64,000 nt of DNA from Azospirillum sp. TSH100 (GCF_004923295.1 NZ_CP039637.1:372001-436000); one strand, 5' to 3'. Positions 1 to 8,388 are shown, counted from the first letter of the stretch. The notes: generated by a model not told the origin, from the sequence alone. Program-made: numbers and translations.

Positions 1-1118
1 ATGGCGCACCAGGATTTCGCGTCCGCATCCGCTTCGCGGAACACCTGTGTCAGGGCGGTGAATTCGGCCAGATCACCGGCACGGGTCCCGGTGCCATGGG
101 CCTCCACCAGTTCGACGTTGCGGGGCCCATAGCCGGCATCGGCATAGGCGCGGCGCAGGGCGACCGCCTGTCCCTCCGGGCGCGGAGCATAGACGCTGGT
201 GGCGCGCCCGTCCGACGACGAGCCGATGCCGCGGATCAAGGCGTAGATGCGGTTGCCGTCGCGTTCGGCATCCTCCAGCCGGCGCAGGGCGAACAGTCCC
301 AGTCCCTCGCCGACGATGGTGCCATCGGATGCATCGGAGAATGGGCGGCAGTCACCGCTCTTGGACAGGGCCGGCGTCTTGCTGAAACACATATACATGA
401 AGATGTCGTTCAGTGCGTCGACGCCGCCGCTGATGACCATGTCGGAATGGCCCAGCTCCAGCTCGTTCATCGCCATCAGCAGGGCCGACAGCGAACTGGC
501 GCAGGCGGCATCCACCACGCAGTTGGTGCCGCCGAGGTCGAGCCGGTTGGCGATGCGCCCCGCGACCACATTGCCGAGCACGCCGGGGAAGGTGCTTTCC
601 TGCCATTCCACATAGTGCGAGGCGATGCGGTCGCAGACGGCGGTGACTTCCGCTTCCGGCAGGCCGGCTTCGCGCAGGGCCTTGACCCAGACCGGCCTTT
701 GCAGCCGCGCCCCCATGGTGCCGACCAGTTCAGTGGCCGACGCCACGCCGAGCACGATGCTGGTCCGGCCGCGGTCGATGTCGCGGAACCGGGTACGGCA
801 GGCCTCGTCCAGCACTTCCCTGGCGACGATCAGCGCCAGCAACTGCGCCGTGTCGGTGGCAGCCAGCGCCTGGGGCGGGATGCCGAACTCCAGCGGGTCC
901 AGCGTGGCGGGGGGCAGGAAGGCGCCGCGTCGGCAATAGGTCTTGTCCCGCGCCGTCGGATCGGGGTCGTAGTAATCCTCCACCAGCCAATGGGTGGCCG
1001 GCACGTCGCCGATGCAATCCCGGCCGGCGAGGATGTCGCGCCAGAAGCCGTGCGTGGTGCCGGAGCCGGGGAACATGGCGCCGATGCCGACGATCGCGAT
1101 GGGGTGGCGGTTCTTCAA
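1..1118 (-). CDS. Pfa-like beta-ketoacyl synthase (polyketide/PUFA-type synthase), partial
   Basis: The protein runs off the left edge of the window, so only its N-terminal ketosynthase domain is visible, about 372 residues. It starts with KNRHPIAIVGIGAMFPGS, a typical type I ketosynthase opening. The nucleophile lies in DAACASSL (Cys206) and a catalytic His in VEAHGTGT (His341). Such domains condense acyl units on an acyl carrier protein. No ATG or GTG lies upstream in frame, so I propose a TTG start about 50 bases after the pfaD stop; the start is uncertain. The pairing with PfaD points to a Pfa-type polyunsaturated or secondary-lipid synthase rather than a modular antibiotic PKS. The rest of the cluster lies outside the window, so the product cannot be named. 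Confidence 0.85.
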   Translation of the reverse strand, partial: MKNRHPIAIVGIGAMFPGSGTTHGFWRDILAGRDCIGDVPATHWLVEDYYDPDPTARDKTYCRRGAFLPPATLDPLEFGIPPQALAATDTAQLLALIVAREVLDEACRTRFRDIDRGRTSIVLGVASATELVGTMGARLQRPVWVKALREAGLPEAEVTAVCDRIASHYVEWQESTFPGVLGNVVAGRIANRLDLGGTNCVVDAACASSLSALLMAMNELELGHSDMVISGGVDALNDIFMYMCFSKTPALSKSGDCRPFSDASDGTIVGEGLGLFALRRLEDAERDGNRIYALIRGIGSSSDGRATSVYAPRPEGQAVALRRAYADAGYGPRNVELVEAHGTGTRAGDLAEFTALTQVFREADADAKSWCA

Positions 1119-1167
1119 GGCCGTCTCGGGGTTCGGAGGATTGGAGCGGGAAGGGCGGCCCGGTGGC

Positions 1168-2775
1168 TCAGGCAAGCCGGCGGGGGATCCAGGTGAAGGC
1201 GGCGGCCGGGACCGGGAGGCCAGCCGTGCGCATCTGCTGGGCGCGGGTCACCACGGCGGCGCCCTCCAGCAGATTGCGGGCGATCTGCTCGACGGTGCGG
1301 TTCTCCGCCGCCTGCAGGAAGCTGCCCTTCACCCAGTCGTTGAATGCGCCCATCGCCGGGCCGCACCAGACCTGGAAATCATGACGGCGGGTTGCGTCGT
1401 CCAACATCGGCCAGCGGGCGGCGTTGAACAGGTACCAGCGGAAGACCAGCGCCATGCGGTGGCGGGGATCGGCCTCGGCACGGGTCACCTCTGCCTGATC
1501 GCGGACGGTGAAATGCTCGCGCGTCTGGCGCCAGATCTCCTCAAGCGGGGCCTGGAAGACGTCCCGTTCCAGCATCGCGCGCTCGGTCGCCGGCAGGTCG
1601 TCCAGGCCGGAATGGCGGCAGTACAGATCGTACAGTCGCTGGGCGCGGAAGGGGAACATGGTGCCCCGCTTCATCACCTGGACCTTCACGCCCATCTCGA
1701 ACATGTCGGCGGCGGGCGCCATCGTCACGTCGGTGCTGGCGAGTTCAGCCAGCATGCGTCGGACCGACAGCGGCTGCCCGGATTCCGCCGCCGACTGGTT
1801 CACCGACCCGACCACGACATAGGCGGCCCCCATGGCAAAGGCCCCGGCCAGAGCGGCGGGGGTGCCGAGCCCGCCGGCGGCGCCGACGCGGATGTTGCGG
1901 CCATAGCCATGGCCGGCCACCAGCTCGTCGCGCAACTGCTGGATGATCGGGAACAGGACGGACAGCGGACGGTTGTCAGTGTGGCCGCCGGAATCGGCCT
2001 CCACCGTAATGTCCTCCGCCACCGGGATGGTGGTGGCCAGTTCGGCCTCTTCGGCGGTGAGGATGCCCTGCGCCACCAGATCGGCGAGCATGCGCTGCGG
2101 CGCCGGGGTCATGAACTGACGGGCGACTTCGGCGCGCGAGACCTTGGCGAAGATGTGCGTCAGGCGGCGGACCGTGCCGGTGGCTGGATCGCGACTCAGG
2201 CCCTTGGCGGCCAGTTCGACGACCAACGGGGTCAGCGCCATGAAGGCGGAGGCCGAGACGCGGCGCACACCCCGCTGCTGGAACAGGCGGCAGACCGCGG
2301 TTTCCAGGGCGGGGTCGTTGGGGCTGTGGATCAGGTTGGCGCCCCAGTTCGGCGCCTGTGTGCCCAGCGCCGATTGAATTTCGGCGATCCCTTCATGCAC
2401 CCGCTGCGGCGACAGGCCGGCGCTGCCGTAGAAGCCGACCAGCCCGGCGCGGGCGGCGGCCACCGCCATCGACGGCGTGGCGATGCCGCGCGCCATCTCG
2501 CCGGCCACGTAGGCAAAGCGGCAACCATGGGTTTCCTGGAAGGCGCGGTCCCCCAGCCATTCCGGATAAAGCGGCGGCAGCGTGGCGACAGCATGAAGAT
2601 CGCCGCCGGAAAGATTTGGAGGAAGAGTTGATGCTCCCAGCCGGCCATCGCTGCTCCGGACAATGTAAAGTGGTTCCCGTGTTTTTTGGCTCAACTCCAG
2701 AAATGGGGAGGGGGCGAAGCTTGCAGTCGGGATTGCCGTCGGCGGCACTCCCGGGTCCAGGAACGGTATGTCCAC
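1168..2775 (-). CDS. pfaD: PfaD family protein (trans-acting enoyl reductase of Pfa-type synthase)
   Basis: This 535-residue protein matches the length and layout of PfaD, an FMN-dependent TIM-barrel enoyl reductase of the nitronate monooxygenase superfamily that acts in trans on Pfa-type synthases. Family stretches seen include FAYVAGEMARGIATPSMAVA, the glycine-rich AAGGLGTPAALAGAFAMGA, and an AYVVVGSVNQSAAESGQPLS segment that would lie at the FMN phosphate site. The start is GTG with AGGGG five bases upstream; the nearby ATG is out of frame. It lies just upstream of the ketosynthase on the same strand and is probably co-transcribed. The long leader before it presumably carries the promoter. 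Confidence 0.85.
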   Translation of the reverse strand: MDIPFLDPGVPPTAIPTASFAPSPFLELSQKTREPLYIVRSSDGRLGASTLPPNLSGGDLHAVATLPPLYPEWLGDRAFQETHGCRFAYVAGEMARGIATPSMAVAAARAGLVGFYGSAGLSPQRVHEGIAEIQSALGTQAPNWGANLIHSPNDPALETAVCRLFQQRGVRRVSASAFMALTPLVVELAAKGLSRDPATGTVRRLTHIFAKVSRAEVARQFMTPAPQRMLADLVAQGILTAEEAELATTIPVAEDITVEADSGGHTDNRPLSVLFPIIQQLRDELVAGHGYGRNIRVGAAGGLGTPAALAGAFAMGAAYVVVGSVNQSAAESGQPLSVRRMLAELASTDVTMAPAADMFEMGVKVQVMKRGTMFPFRAQRLYDLYCRHSGLDDLPATERAMLERDVFQAPLEEIWRQTREHFTVRDQAEVTRAEADPRHRMALVFRWYLFNAARWPMLDDATRRHDFQVWCGPAMGAFNDWVKGSFLQAAENRTVEQIARNLLEGAAVVTRAQQMRTAGLPVPAAAFTWIPRRLA

Positions 2776-3486
2776 ATCAACCCCTGACTATTTCTCTGCC
2801 GGGTTTTGGGTCAGGAGATCTGCCACAACCTCTTTGGTGACGAAACCGGTCTTGCACGAACGGCACAACCAAACGGACAGGATCGTCGGGGGGAGTAGGG
2901 CTGATTGGGGTGATCGACAAACCATTAGGGGTGCCTAATTGAAGTCTGCTACGCAATCTTTTGTTACTTGCTGCACGCTTCGATTGACAAGCACGAATAT
3001 GTCGCATCAACGAAAGCTGATTATTTCAACTCGGAAATGATCTGTCGAGTTTTGTGGTGCGTGTTGCGGTTCGATGGTGGAACCAAGCCTGCCTCTAACA
3101 CCGCAACTTTATGCTGCATGCCATGGTTCCGTTCCCGTTCCGGAGGCTCACCCGCGGCCCAACGAGGCCCGCGCCCCGGACGGGCCGGATGATGGCGCCG
3201 GGATGGCGGCCGAGCAGGGTCTCTCCGGTTTCAAAGGCGGCGTCAGTTGCGCTCTCGGTGCTAATTCGTGTTTGTCCTTCAGCAGCGTCCTGCTCTGCGC
3301 GCCCCAGGCGGCATGGTGATCTGTCCTGCAAGGCTCCTTGGCAGACAAAGCGGAAAGTCGTGATCCACTTCCCTTGTCCTGACTCGACAGCGAACAGCCT
3401 TGCAAATGAGAATCAGTATCATTATGCAGAGTGGGTGTTTGCACTGCGCGCGGCCCCGCCGGCGCATTCGCTGGGGGACCATCACG
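2776..3486. other. Intergenic region between pfaD and the iron-linked operon
   Basis: These 710 bases hold no convincing gene; the reading frames crossing it have shadow-like composition. The region must carry the divergent promoters for pfaD (leftward) and the DUF3649 operon (rightward). It contains a perfect 6-4-6 inverted repeat, ATTAGG-ggtg-CCTAAT, at 2924-2939, about 150 bases upstream of pfaD, and a Fur-like box at 3402-3420 on the other side. Confidence 0.6.
3402..3420 (+). promoter_or_regulatory. Fur-like iron box upstream of DUF3649-PepSY-DUF3325 operon
   Basis: The 19 bases GCAAATGAGAATCAGTATC match the classical Fur consensus GATAATGATAATCATTATC at 15 of 19 positions by direct comparison. 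They lie 66 bases before the first gene of an operon whose families usually accompany siderophore uptake. Repression under iron-replete conditions is inferred. Confidence 0.6.
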
Positions 3487-3816
3487 ATGAAGACTGCCGG
3501 GCAAACCGGACGCCCTGGGGGCGGGAAGACGGAACCGTCGCGCCTGCGCATGGCGGCACGGGTGACGGCTGCCGTGTTCGGCGCCTATGGCTTCGCCTGG
3601 GGCCTTGCCGCGTCCGGGGCGGAACTGGGCGCCATGGCCGGTTTAGCGCCGGCGGAGGCGGTCACCGCCTCCAGCCTTCTTGCCTTGGTGGTTCTGCCGG
3701 TGGCGTCATTGTGGGCCTTCGCAGTGCCGCGGGTCACGGTCGGCTGGGCGGTGCTCGGCGGCGGCGGGCTGCTGCTGATCGCGGCATCGCAATTTGTCGG
3801 GATGGTGGCGCCATGA
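3487..3816 (+). CDS. DUF3649 family small membrane protein
   Basis: The 109-residue product has three hydrophobic segments (about residues 24-45, 55-75 and 82-105) and the LPVASLWAFA stretch typical of DUF3649 proteins. These are small inner-membrane proteins found beside PepSY proteins and TonB-dependent siderophore receptors; their biochemical role is unknown. I chose the ATG at 3487 because upstream in-frame codons overlap the Fur-like box region and read as non-coding. The stop overlaps the next start (ATGA), so the two genes are translationally coupled. Confidence 0.75.
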   Translation: MKTAGQTGRPGGGKTEPSRLRMAARVTAAVFGAYGFAWGLAASGAELGAMAGLAPAEAVTASSLLALVVLPVASLWAFAVPRVTVGWAVLGGGGLLLIAASQFVGMVAP

Positions 3817-5384
3817 CGGCCAAGACGCGCAAGTTGATCAGCCCGGCCCTGCGCGCCGCCATGCTGTGGCCGCACACCTGGGCCGGGGTCACGCTCGGTG
3901 GGCTGCTGATGCTGATCTTCTTCATGGGATCGCTGGCTGTCTTCGCCTCCGAGATCGACCGCTGGATGATGCCCGCTACCCGTGTCGGCACGGCGGAGGT
4001 CGGGCCGGTCTCGCTCGACCATGCGGTGGTGCCGGTGGTGGAGAAGCTTGCCGCCGGCCGGGCGGTGCGCGACTGGTTCGTCCAGTTGCCGGACGAGCGG
4101 CGGCCGGTGATGGCGCTGCGGGTGCGGACGGAGAGCGGCAATGCCGGAGGGGTTGCGACCGCCGATGGCACGCTGCTGCCGCCGGTGGGGACGCTCGGCG
4201 CCGGATCCTTCTTCTATCCGCTGCATTACAGCCTGCTTCTGAAGACGGGCTTCGTCGGCTATTGGATCGTCTGCTTCGCGTCGGTGGCGATGCTGGCCGG
4301 GCTGATCTCCGGCGTCATCATCCATGCGCGGATCTTCAAGGACTTCTTCACCTTCCGCAGCTGGGGACAGTTCCGCCGCTCGCTGCTCGACCTGCACAAC
4401 CTGACCGGCGTGCTGGTTCTGCCCTTCCATCTGATGATCACGATCACCGGCATCGTGATCGTCCTGCCCATCGTGCTGCCGGCCGGTGTGCAGGCGCTCT
4501 ATGGCGGCGATCTGATGCGTTTCTACGACGATGCGCTCGGCAACTACAGCCGGCCGCGCAGCGGTATTGCCGCTCCACTGGCGCCGCTCGATCCGATGAT
4601 GGCGGAGGCCAAGCGGCTGTGGGGTGGCGGCGAGCCGGCCGTGGTGTTCGTCTACAATGCCGGCGACGCCGCCGCAGTCGTCCGCGTCAACCGCGACACC
4701 AGCGACCGCATCAGCCTGAACGTCCAGCCGGTCTTCTTCGACGGCGTCACGGGTGCCCTTTTGAAGTATCAGGCTCCGGGGCCGATCGTTGCGACGCACC
4801 GCGTCCTGTCCGGCCTGCATGTCGCCGCCTTCGACCATTGGCCGTTGCGCTGGCTGTATTTCCTGTTCGGACTGTCCGGCTGCATGCTGATCGGCACCGG
4901 GATGCTCTATTGGATGGAGAAACGGCGGGTCGCCCATGGCGTGAAGCCCGGGGTCGGCTGGCGCAGTGTCGCCGCCCTGGCCTGCGGCAGCACCACCGGC
5001 CTGCTGATCGCCACGCTGGCGATGATGGCGGCCAACCGGCTGCTGCCGGCTGGAATCCCCTCGCGGGAACTGGTGGAGGTCGGCATCTTCTTCCTGGCCT
5101 GGATCGCCAGCGCCATCCATGCCGCGATTCTCACCCGGACCGATCCCCCGTGGAGTGCGCAATGCACCGCGGTCGCTTTGCTGGCGGGGGCATGCGTGGC
5201 GCTGAACTGGATAACGACGGGGGAGCATCCCGGCCGTGCCGTGGCCGCCGCCGACTGGGCGGTGCTGGGCGTCGATCTGGTGCTGGCGTTGACCGCCGTT
5301 GGCGCCTGGCGGGTGTCGCGGCGGCTGGTCCGGCGGCCGTCTCCCGAACTTTCAACCCTGGCGAAGGTCACCGACCATGCCTGA
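3813..5384 (+). CDS. PepSY-associated TM domain protein (iron-uptake linked)
   Basis: This 523-residue inner-membrane protein has the PepSY_TM layout. It opens with WPHTWAGVTLGGLLMLIFF followed by the EIDRWMMP loop, has a long periplasmic portion, and has later helices around LSGCMLIGTGMLYWMEKRR. Family members include proposed transmembrane ferric-siderophore reductases that release iron from imported chelates. It overlaps the DUF3649 gene by four bases and the DUF3325 gene by eight, a tight operon behind a Fur-like box. Iron reduction is inferred from family and context; no haem-ligand assignment was attempted. Confidence 0.85.
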   Translation: MTAKTRKLISPALRAAMLWPHTWAGVTLGGLLMLIFFMGSLAVFASEIDRWMMPATRVGTAEVGPVSLDHAVVPVVEKLAAGRAVRDWFVQLPDERRPVMALRVRTESGNAGGVATADGTLLPPVGTLGAGSFFYPLHYSLLLKTGFVGYWIVCFASVAMLAGLISGVIIHARIFKDFFTFRSWGQFRRSLLDLHNLTGVLVLPFHLMITITGIVIVLPIVLPAGVQALYGGDLMRFYDDALGNYSRPRSGIAAPLAPLDPMMAEAKRLWGGGEPAVVFVYNAGDAAAVVRVNRDTSDRISLNVQPVFFDGVTGALLKYQAPGPIVATHRVLSGLHVAAFDHWPLRWLYFLFGLSGCMLIGTGMLYWMEKRRVAHGVKPGVGWRSVAALACGSTTGLLIATLAMMAANRLLPAGIPSRELVEVGIFFLAWIASAIHAAILTRTDPPWSAQCTAVALLAGACVALNWITTGEHPGRAVAAADWAVLGVDLVLALTAVGAWRVSRRLVRRPSPELSTLAKVTDHA

Positions 5385-5691
5385 TGCCCCCATGCTTGAT
5401 GCGCTGTCGCTGCCCGGACTGTTCGGGCTTTGCTACCTCGCCTTTGCAGCACTTGCCCTGTCTGTGGAGCGGCATTGGCGCGATCTGATCGACACCCGGC
5501 GAGCGCCGCCGCGCCGGACGGTGTTCCGCTTGCGGCTGGCGGCACTGCTGTGTCTGGCGGCGGCGCTGTCGGTCGCTGTGCGCCACGACGGGACCGGCTT
5601 CGGCATTCTGCTGTGGGTGCTCGCCTTGAGCGCAGGGGCGCTGGGGGTCGTCGCAACCGTCACCTGGAGGACGCGGTCCGCCCGCGGCTGA
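5377..5691 (+). CDS. DUF3325 family small membrane protein
   Basis: The 104-residue product has about three membrane segments and the DUF3325 pattern LAFAALALSVERHWRDL near the start, followed by a basic loop and FRLRLAALLCLAAALSVA. It is the third gene of the iron-linked operon and overlaps the PepSY gene by eight bases. DUF3325, PepSY and DUF3649 genes commonly travel together with siderophore receptors, but no receptor gene lies in this window. Function beyond that association is unknown. Confidence 0.75.
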   Translation: MPDAPMLDALSLPGLFGLCYLAFAALALSVERHWRDLIDTRRAPPRRTVFRLRLAALLCLAAALSVAVRHDGTGFGILLWVLALSAGALGVVATVTWRTRSARG

Positions 5692-5710
5692 CCGGCGGAG
5701 GTCCCGCGCC

Positions 5711-5932
5711 TCACATCCGCATCATGCGGAAAATGGCGATGAACATCACGACCACCCCCACCTCGGCGGCGGTGGCGAGCCAGGCCGGGTGGAACACGAT
5801 GCCGAACGGCATGATCAGCAGCAGGATCAGCGACGGGAACACGATGTAGGGAGATTCGAACCGGCGGGACTCTGTTTCCGCCGGGGTGCCTTCCTCTTCG
5901 AGCAGGGACGGCTGGGTCAGTTGCATGGACAT
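5711..5932 (-). CDS. Small inner-membrane protein of unknown function
   Basis: The 73-residue product has a hydrophilic acidic N-terminus (LLEEEGTPAETESRRFES) and then two hydrophobic segments, YIVFPSLILLLIMPFGIVF and WLATAAEVGVVVMFIAIF, ending in a Met/Arg tail. I do not recognise the family. The ATG at 5932 gives the cleanest protein; a longer in-frame form to 6037 adds a low-complexity basic stretch. It faces the iron operon tail to tail. A 32-bp sequence at 6050-6081, related to one before the cytochrome c gene at 7248, lies 117 bases upstream, which suggests control by the neighbouring LysR protein. Confidence 0.55.
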   Translation of the reverse strand: MSMQLTQPSLLEEEGTPAETESRRFESPYIVFPSLILLLIMPFGIVFHPAWLATAAEVGVVVMFIAIFRMMRM

Positions 5933-6049
5933 CGGATCGGAACCCTTGCGCCTTGGTTGGGGAGTGGGGCGGCGACCCGCCGGCACAGACGCCGAGAGGC
6001 ATTCACCGCTCATGCCGCCGATCCTAGGCAGGGCCATTCATCGCAAAAA

Positions 6050-6081
6050 GCGAAATTAACCGATGGTTTCCATCGATGTTG
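6050..6081 (-). promoter_or_regulatory. Putative LysR-type regulator site, copy 1
   Basis: Thirty-two bases here match the reverse complement of 7112-7143 at 25 of 32 positions. The core is an inverted repeat, CGATGG-ttt-CCATCG (6061-6075), flanked by the shared GCGAAATT-type block. It lies 117 bases upstream of the small membrane protein gene, in the same orientation relative to that gene as the other copy is to the cytochrome gene. Confidence 0.55.
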
Positions 6082-6087
6082 TCGAAC

Positions 6088-6960
6088 TTAATCTCGCCAC
6101 TCCGCCGGGCTTAGGTCCGCCGAGGCGCCCAGGATCGCTTTCAGTCCGGTCAGCGCGGGATCGATGATGGTTGCATCGGCGTCGGTCGGATAGGCGGCGT
6201 AGATGGGCAGGCTGAGCGGCCGCGCTTCCGGCAGGATCTCTCCCTTGCCGGCATCGATCAGCGGCTGGACCAGTTGACGGGGGAAATGCCCGGTGCCGCC
6301 GCATTGTTTGACATAATCGAGCCCAAGCGTGCCGACGCCGATCGACACCGGAGCCGACTGCACGTCGGGACGGTGCAGGCGCACGTTGCGGCGGAACTCG
6401 TCGCCCCAGTCGATGTGGACATATGGCTCCTCCAGGCATCCCTCGGCAACGGGCATGCGGAAGAGGACCAACTCCTCCTCCAGCAGCAGGCGGATGGTCA
6501 GGCCGGGCAGGGCGCGCGGCGAATAGAGGACGGCGACGTCCAGCGTACCGTCCTGAAGGCCTTGCAGCAGCCCGTTCGGCAGGCCGACGTCGCAGCGCAG
6601 GGCGATGTCATTGGCGTTGCGCCGCATCCAGGGGATCCAGCGGTGCAGCAGGCGGTTCCACAATCCGGCCTCGCTGCCGATCCGCAGCAGCGCCTTGTGT
6701 CCGGCGGGAAGGGTGGCTTCCTGCCGGGCCTGTTCCCACAGGCGGAGGATCGCCGCGGCATGGCGCTGGAACCGCAGGCCGGCCGTAGTCAGGGTGGCGC
6801 CGGTCTTGTTGCGCACGAACAGGCGACAGCCAAGCTGCTGCTCCAACTGCTGGATGCGCGTGCTGACCGTCGACTGGGTCACATGAAGCCGGTCGGCCGC
6901 CGCCATGAAACTGCCCGCCGCCGTGACTTCCAGAAATGTCCGGGCCATTTCCGTATCCAT
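6088..6960 (-). CDS. LysR family transcriptional regulator
   Basis: The 290-residue protein has the standard LysR architecture. The N-terminal winged helix (about 4-63) includes FLEVTAAGSFMAAADRLHVTQSTVSTRIQQLEQQLG, and the C-terminal type 2 periplasmic-binding-like effector domain runs from about 90 to 290. The ATG at 6960 is preceded by GAGGTGTC; longer in-frame versions add a basic low-complexity stretch. It is divergent from the cytochrome c gene at 7248. Two related 32-bp sequences flank it (6050-6081, 7112-7143) and are its likely targets. The effector is unknown. Confidence 0.9.
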   Translation of the reverse strand: MDTEMARTFLEVTAAGSFMAAADRLHVTQSTVSTRIQQLEQQLGCRLFVRNKTGATLTTAGLRFQRHAAAILRLWEQARQEATLPAGHKALLRIGSEAGLWNRLLHRWIPWMRRNANDIALRCDVGLPNGLLQGLQDGTLDVAVLYSPRALPGLTIRLLLEEELVLFRMPVAEGCLEEPYVHIDWGDEFRRNVRLHRPDVQSAPVSIGVGTLGLDYVKQCGGTGHFPRQLVQPLIDAGKGEILPEARPLSLPIYAAYPTDADATIIDPALTGLKAILGASADLSPAEWRD

Positions 6961-7111
6961 GACACCTCGCTCGAATGCCCACCTGTACGGTCGGGCGCAA
7001 GACCTACGCCATCGGCGGCTTGATCGCGACCGGCGGGTGTGAGACGATTCGTCGCATCCCTTGGATGCGGCCGCGACCCACGGTTCCCCTAATGCGGCAG
7101 GATCGTATCGG

Positions 7112-7143
7112 AAAAACCGATGACAACCATCGGGTAAATTCGC
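7112..7143 (+). promoter_or_regulatory. Putative LysR-type regulator site, copy 2
   Basis: This is the second copy of the 32-bp sequence described at 6050-6081. Its core is CCGATG-acaac-CATCGG (7117-7133). It lies in the divergent region between the LysR gene and the cytochrome c gene, 104 bases before the cytochrome start, so it could serve autoregulation as well as cytochrome control. Confidence 0.55.
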
Positions 7144-7247
7144 TTCCTGGCCTCCTGGGCCGCCATTAGCTTCCGCTTGCTCGCCGGAAGGAAGCCCGAC
7201 CAATTTCCTCAGTTGGCCGGAGACAACGTTGAAATGGGAGTTCCGCT

Positions 7248-7634
7248 GTGTCCGTCATGCGCAAAATTCTGTTGGCGTCCGTCATTCTGATCTCCGGTGG
7301 AACCGTCGCCGCGCAGGCGGCGGACGGCGACGCCGCGTCGGGCAAGACGGTGTTCAACGCCTGCAAGGCCTGCCACACCATCGAGGCCGGCGGCCCCAAC
7401 CGGGTCGGCCCGAACCTGCATGGCATCGTTGGCCGCAAGGCGGGTAGCGCCGATGGCTTCAGCTATTCGGCGGCGGTCAAGGATGCCGGCTATGTCTGGG
7501 ACGAGCAGAAGCTTGACACCTATCTGAAGGATCCCAAGGCGGCGCTGCCCGGCAACAAGATGGCCTTCGCCGGCGTCAAGGACGATGCGAAGCGTGCCGA
7601 TCTGATCGCCTATCTGAAAAGCGAGTCCAAGTAA
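7248..7634 (+). CDS. Exported class I cytochrome c (c2/c550-like)
   Basis: The 128-residue precursor has a signal peptide ending near AAQA (about 1-25). A single covalent haem site, CKACH, spans residues 39-43, and a Met in the C-terminal NKMAFAG motif would be the distal ligand. The mature size near 11 kDa fits a soluble periplasmic electron carrier such as c2 or c550. A GGGAG sequence seven bases before the GTG at 7248 favours that start over the ATG at 7257. It is divergent from the LysR gene and followed at once by a strong terminator, so it is probably a single-gene unit. Its redox partners are not in the window. Confidence 0.9.
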   Translation: MSVMRKILLASVILISGGTVAAQAADGDAASGKTVFNACKACHTIEAGGPNRVGPNLHGIVGRKAGSADGFSYSAAVKDAGYVWDEQKLDTYLKDPKAALPGNKMAFAGVKDDAKRADLIAYLKSESK

Positions 7635-7668
7635 CGGCCGACCTTCCGGATGATCGTCCTGTTGGTTG

Positions 7669-7705
7669 CCACAGCCCCGCTGCTGCTGCGGGGCTGTGGC
7701 TTTTT
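7669..7705 (+). terminator. Rho-independent terminator after cytochrome c gene
   Basis: A perfect 12-bp stem, CCACAGCCCCGC paired with GCGGGGCTGTGG, has a seven-base loop and is followed by CTTTTT. It lies 35 bases after the cytochrome stop. Confidence 0.9.
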
Positions 7706-7719
7706 GCAGGCCTGACGCA

Positions 7720-8316
7720 TCAGGAGGGGCGCGCCAGCAGCCCTTCGGCCAAGGCTCTGAACGCCGCGACGGCTTTGGCGAGGACATCCTGCTGATCGGC
7801 GCTGGCTGCCACCCAGAGCGCGGCGTTCAATGCCGCTCCATTCAAAAGCCGGGCCGCTGCTTCGGGGTCGAGCGGCCGGACAATGCCCTGCGCGATCAGC
7901 CGTTCCACCGTCTGCCGGGTCATCTGGAGGCAGCCGTTCTGGCTCGGCCATTGCGAGGGATCGCCAAGGAAGGCCGGCCCGTCGAGCAGCACGATCCGCT
8001 GTACCTCCGGTTCCAGTGCCATCTCGATATAGGCGACGCCTTCGGCCAGCAATCCATCCCAGTCGTTTCCGGCCCGGGCACCTATGTCATGCGCGCGCCT
8101 CGCCATCTCGGTGTCGAGTTGGTCGATCACAGCCTGGAGGAGACCGCGCTTGTCCCCGAAATTGTGATAGAGGGCGCCCCGCGTTAGCCCGGCCTCGGCC
8201 GTCAGGTCATCCATCGAGGCGGCGGCAAATCCGTTTTCAGCAAAGGCCTTCCGCGCGGACGCGATCAACTTGGCGCGGGTTTCCTCCATCATTTCAGACC
8301 GCTTCCTGCCGGCCAT
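7720..8316 (-). CDS. TetR/AcrR family transcriptional repressor
   Basis: The 198-residue protein has a TetR N-terminal helix-turn-helix at about 15-60 (MDDLTAEAGLTRGALYHNFGDKRGL as recognition region), followed by an all-helical ligand-binding domain. It is divergent from the RidA gene. The intergenic region holds three 17-bp palindromes of the form ACATACG-N3-CGTATGT, the expected shape for a TetR operator. The protein therefore probably represses itself and ridA. The ligand is unknown. Confidence 0.92.
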   Translation of the reverse strand: MAGRKRSEMMEETRAKLIASARKAFAENGFAAASMDDLTAEAGLTRGALYHNFGDKRGLLQAVIDQLDTEMARRAHDIGARAGNDWDGLLAEGVAYIEMALEPEVQRIVLLDGPAFLGDPSQWPSQNGCLQMTRQTVERLIAQGIVRPLDPEAAARLLNGAALNAALWVAASADQQDVLAKAVAAFRALAEGLLARPS

Positions 8317-8336
8317 GTCCCTTCTCCGTCATTTGA

Positions 8337-8353
8337 ACATACGATCCGCATGC
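8337..8353. promoter_or_regulatory. TetR operator-like palindrome, degenerate copy
   Basis: ACATACG-atc-CGCATGC follows the 7-3-7 pattern of the two better copies to its right, with two mismatches in the second arm. Its centre is 23 bases from that of the next copy, and it lies about 20 bases before the tetR start. Confidence 0.45.
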
Positions 8354-8359
8354 GGCTTG

Positions 8360-8376
8360 ACATACGCCCCGTATGT
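8360..8376. promoter_or_regulatory. TetR operator-like palindrome, perfect copy
   Basis: ACATACG-ccc-CGTATGT is a perfect 7-3-7 inverted repeat. It overlaps a TTGACA hexamer (8357-8362) that could be the -35 element for the rightward ridA promoter, so binding here would block transcription. Confidence 0.7.
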
Positions 8377-8388
8377 GTGTTGCCGTTC

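Noticed and set aside
96..1196. Long open frame on the plus strand opposite the ketosynthase
   Set aside because: The other strand encodes an intact ketosynthase with both active-site motifs; the plus frame is Arg/Gly/His-rich low-complexity sequence typical of antisense frames in GC-rich DNA.
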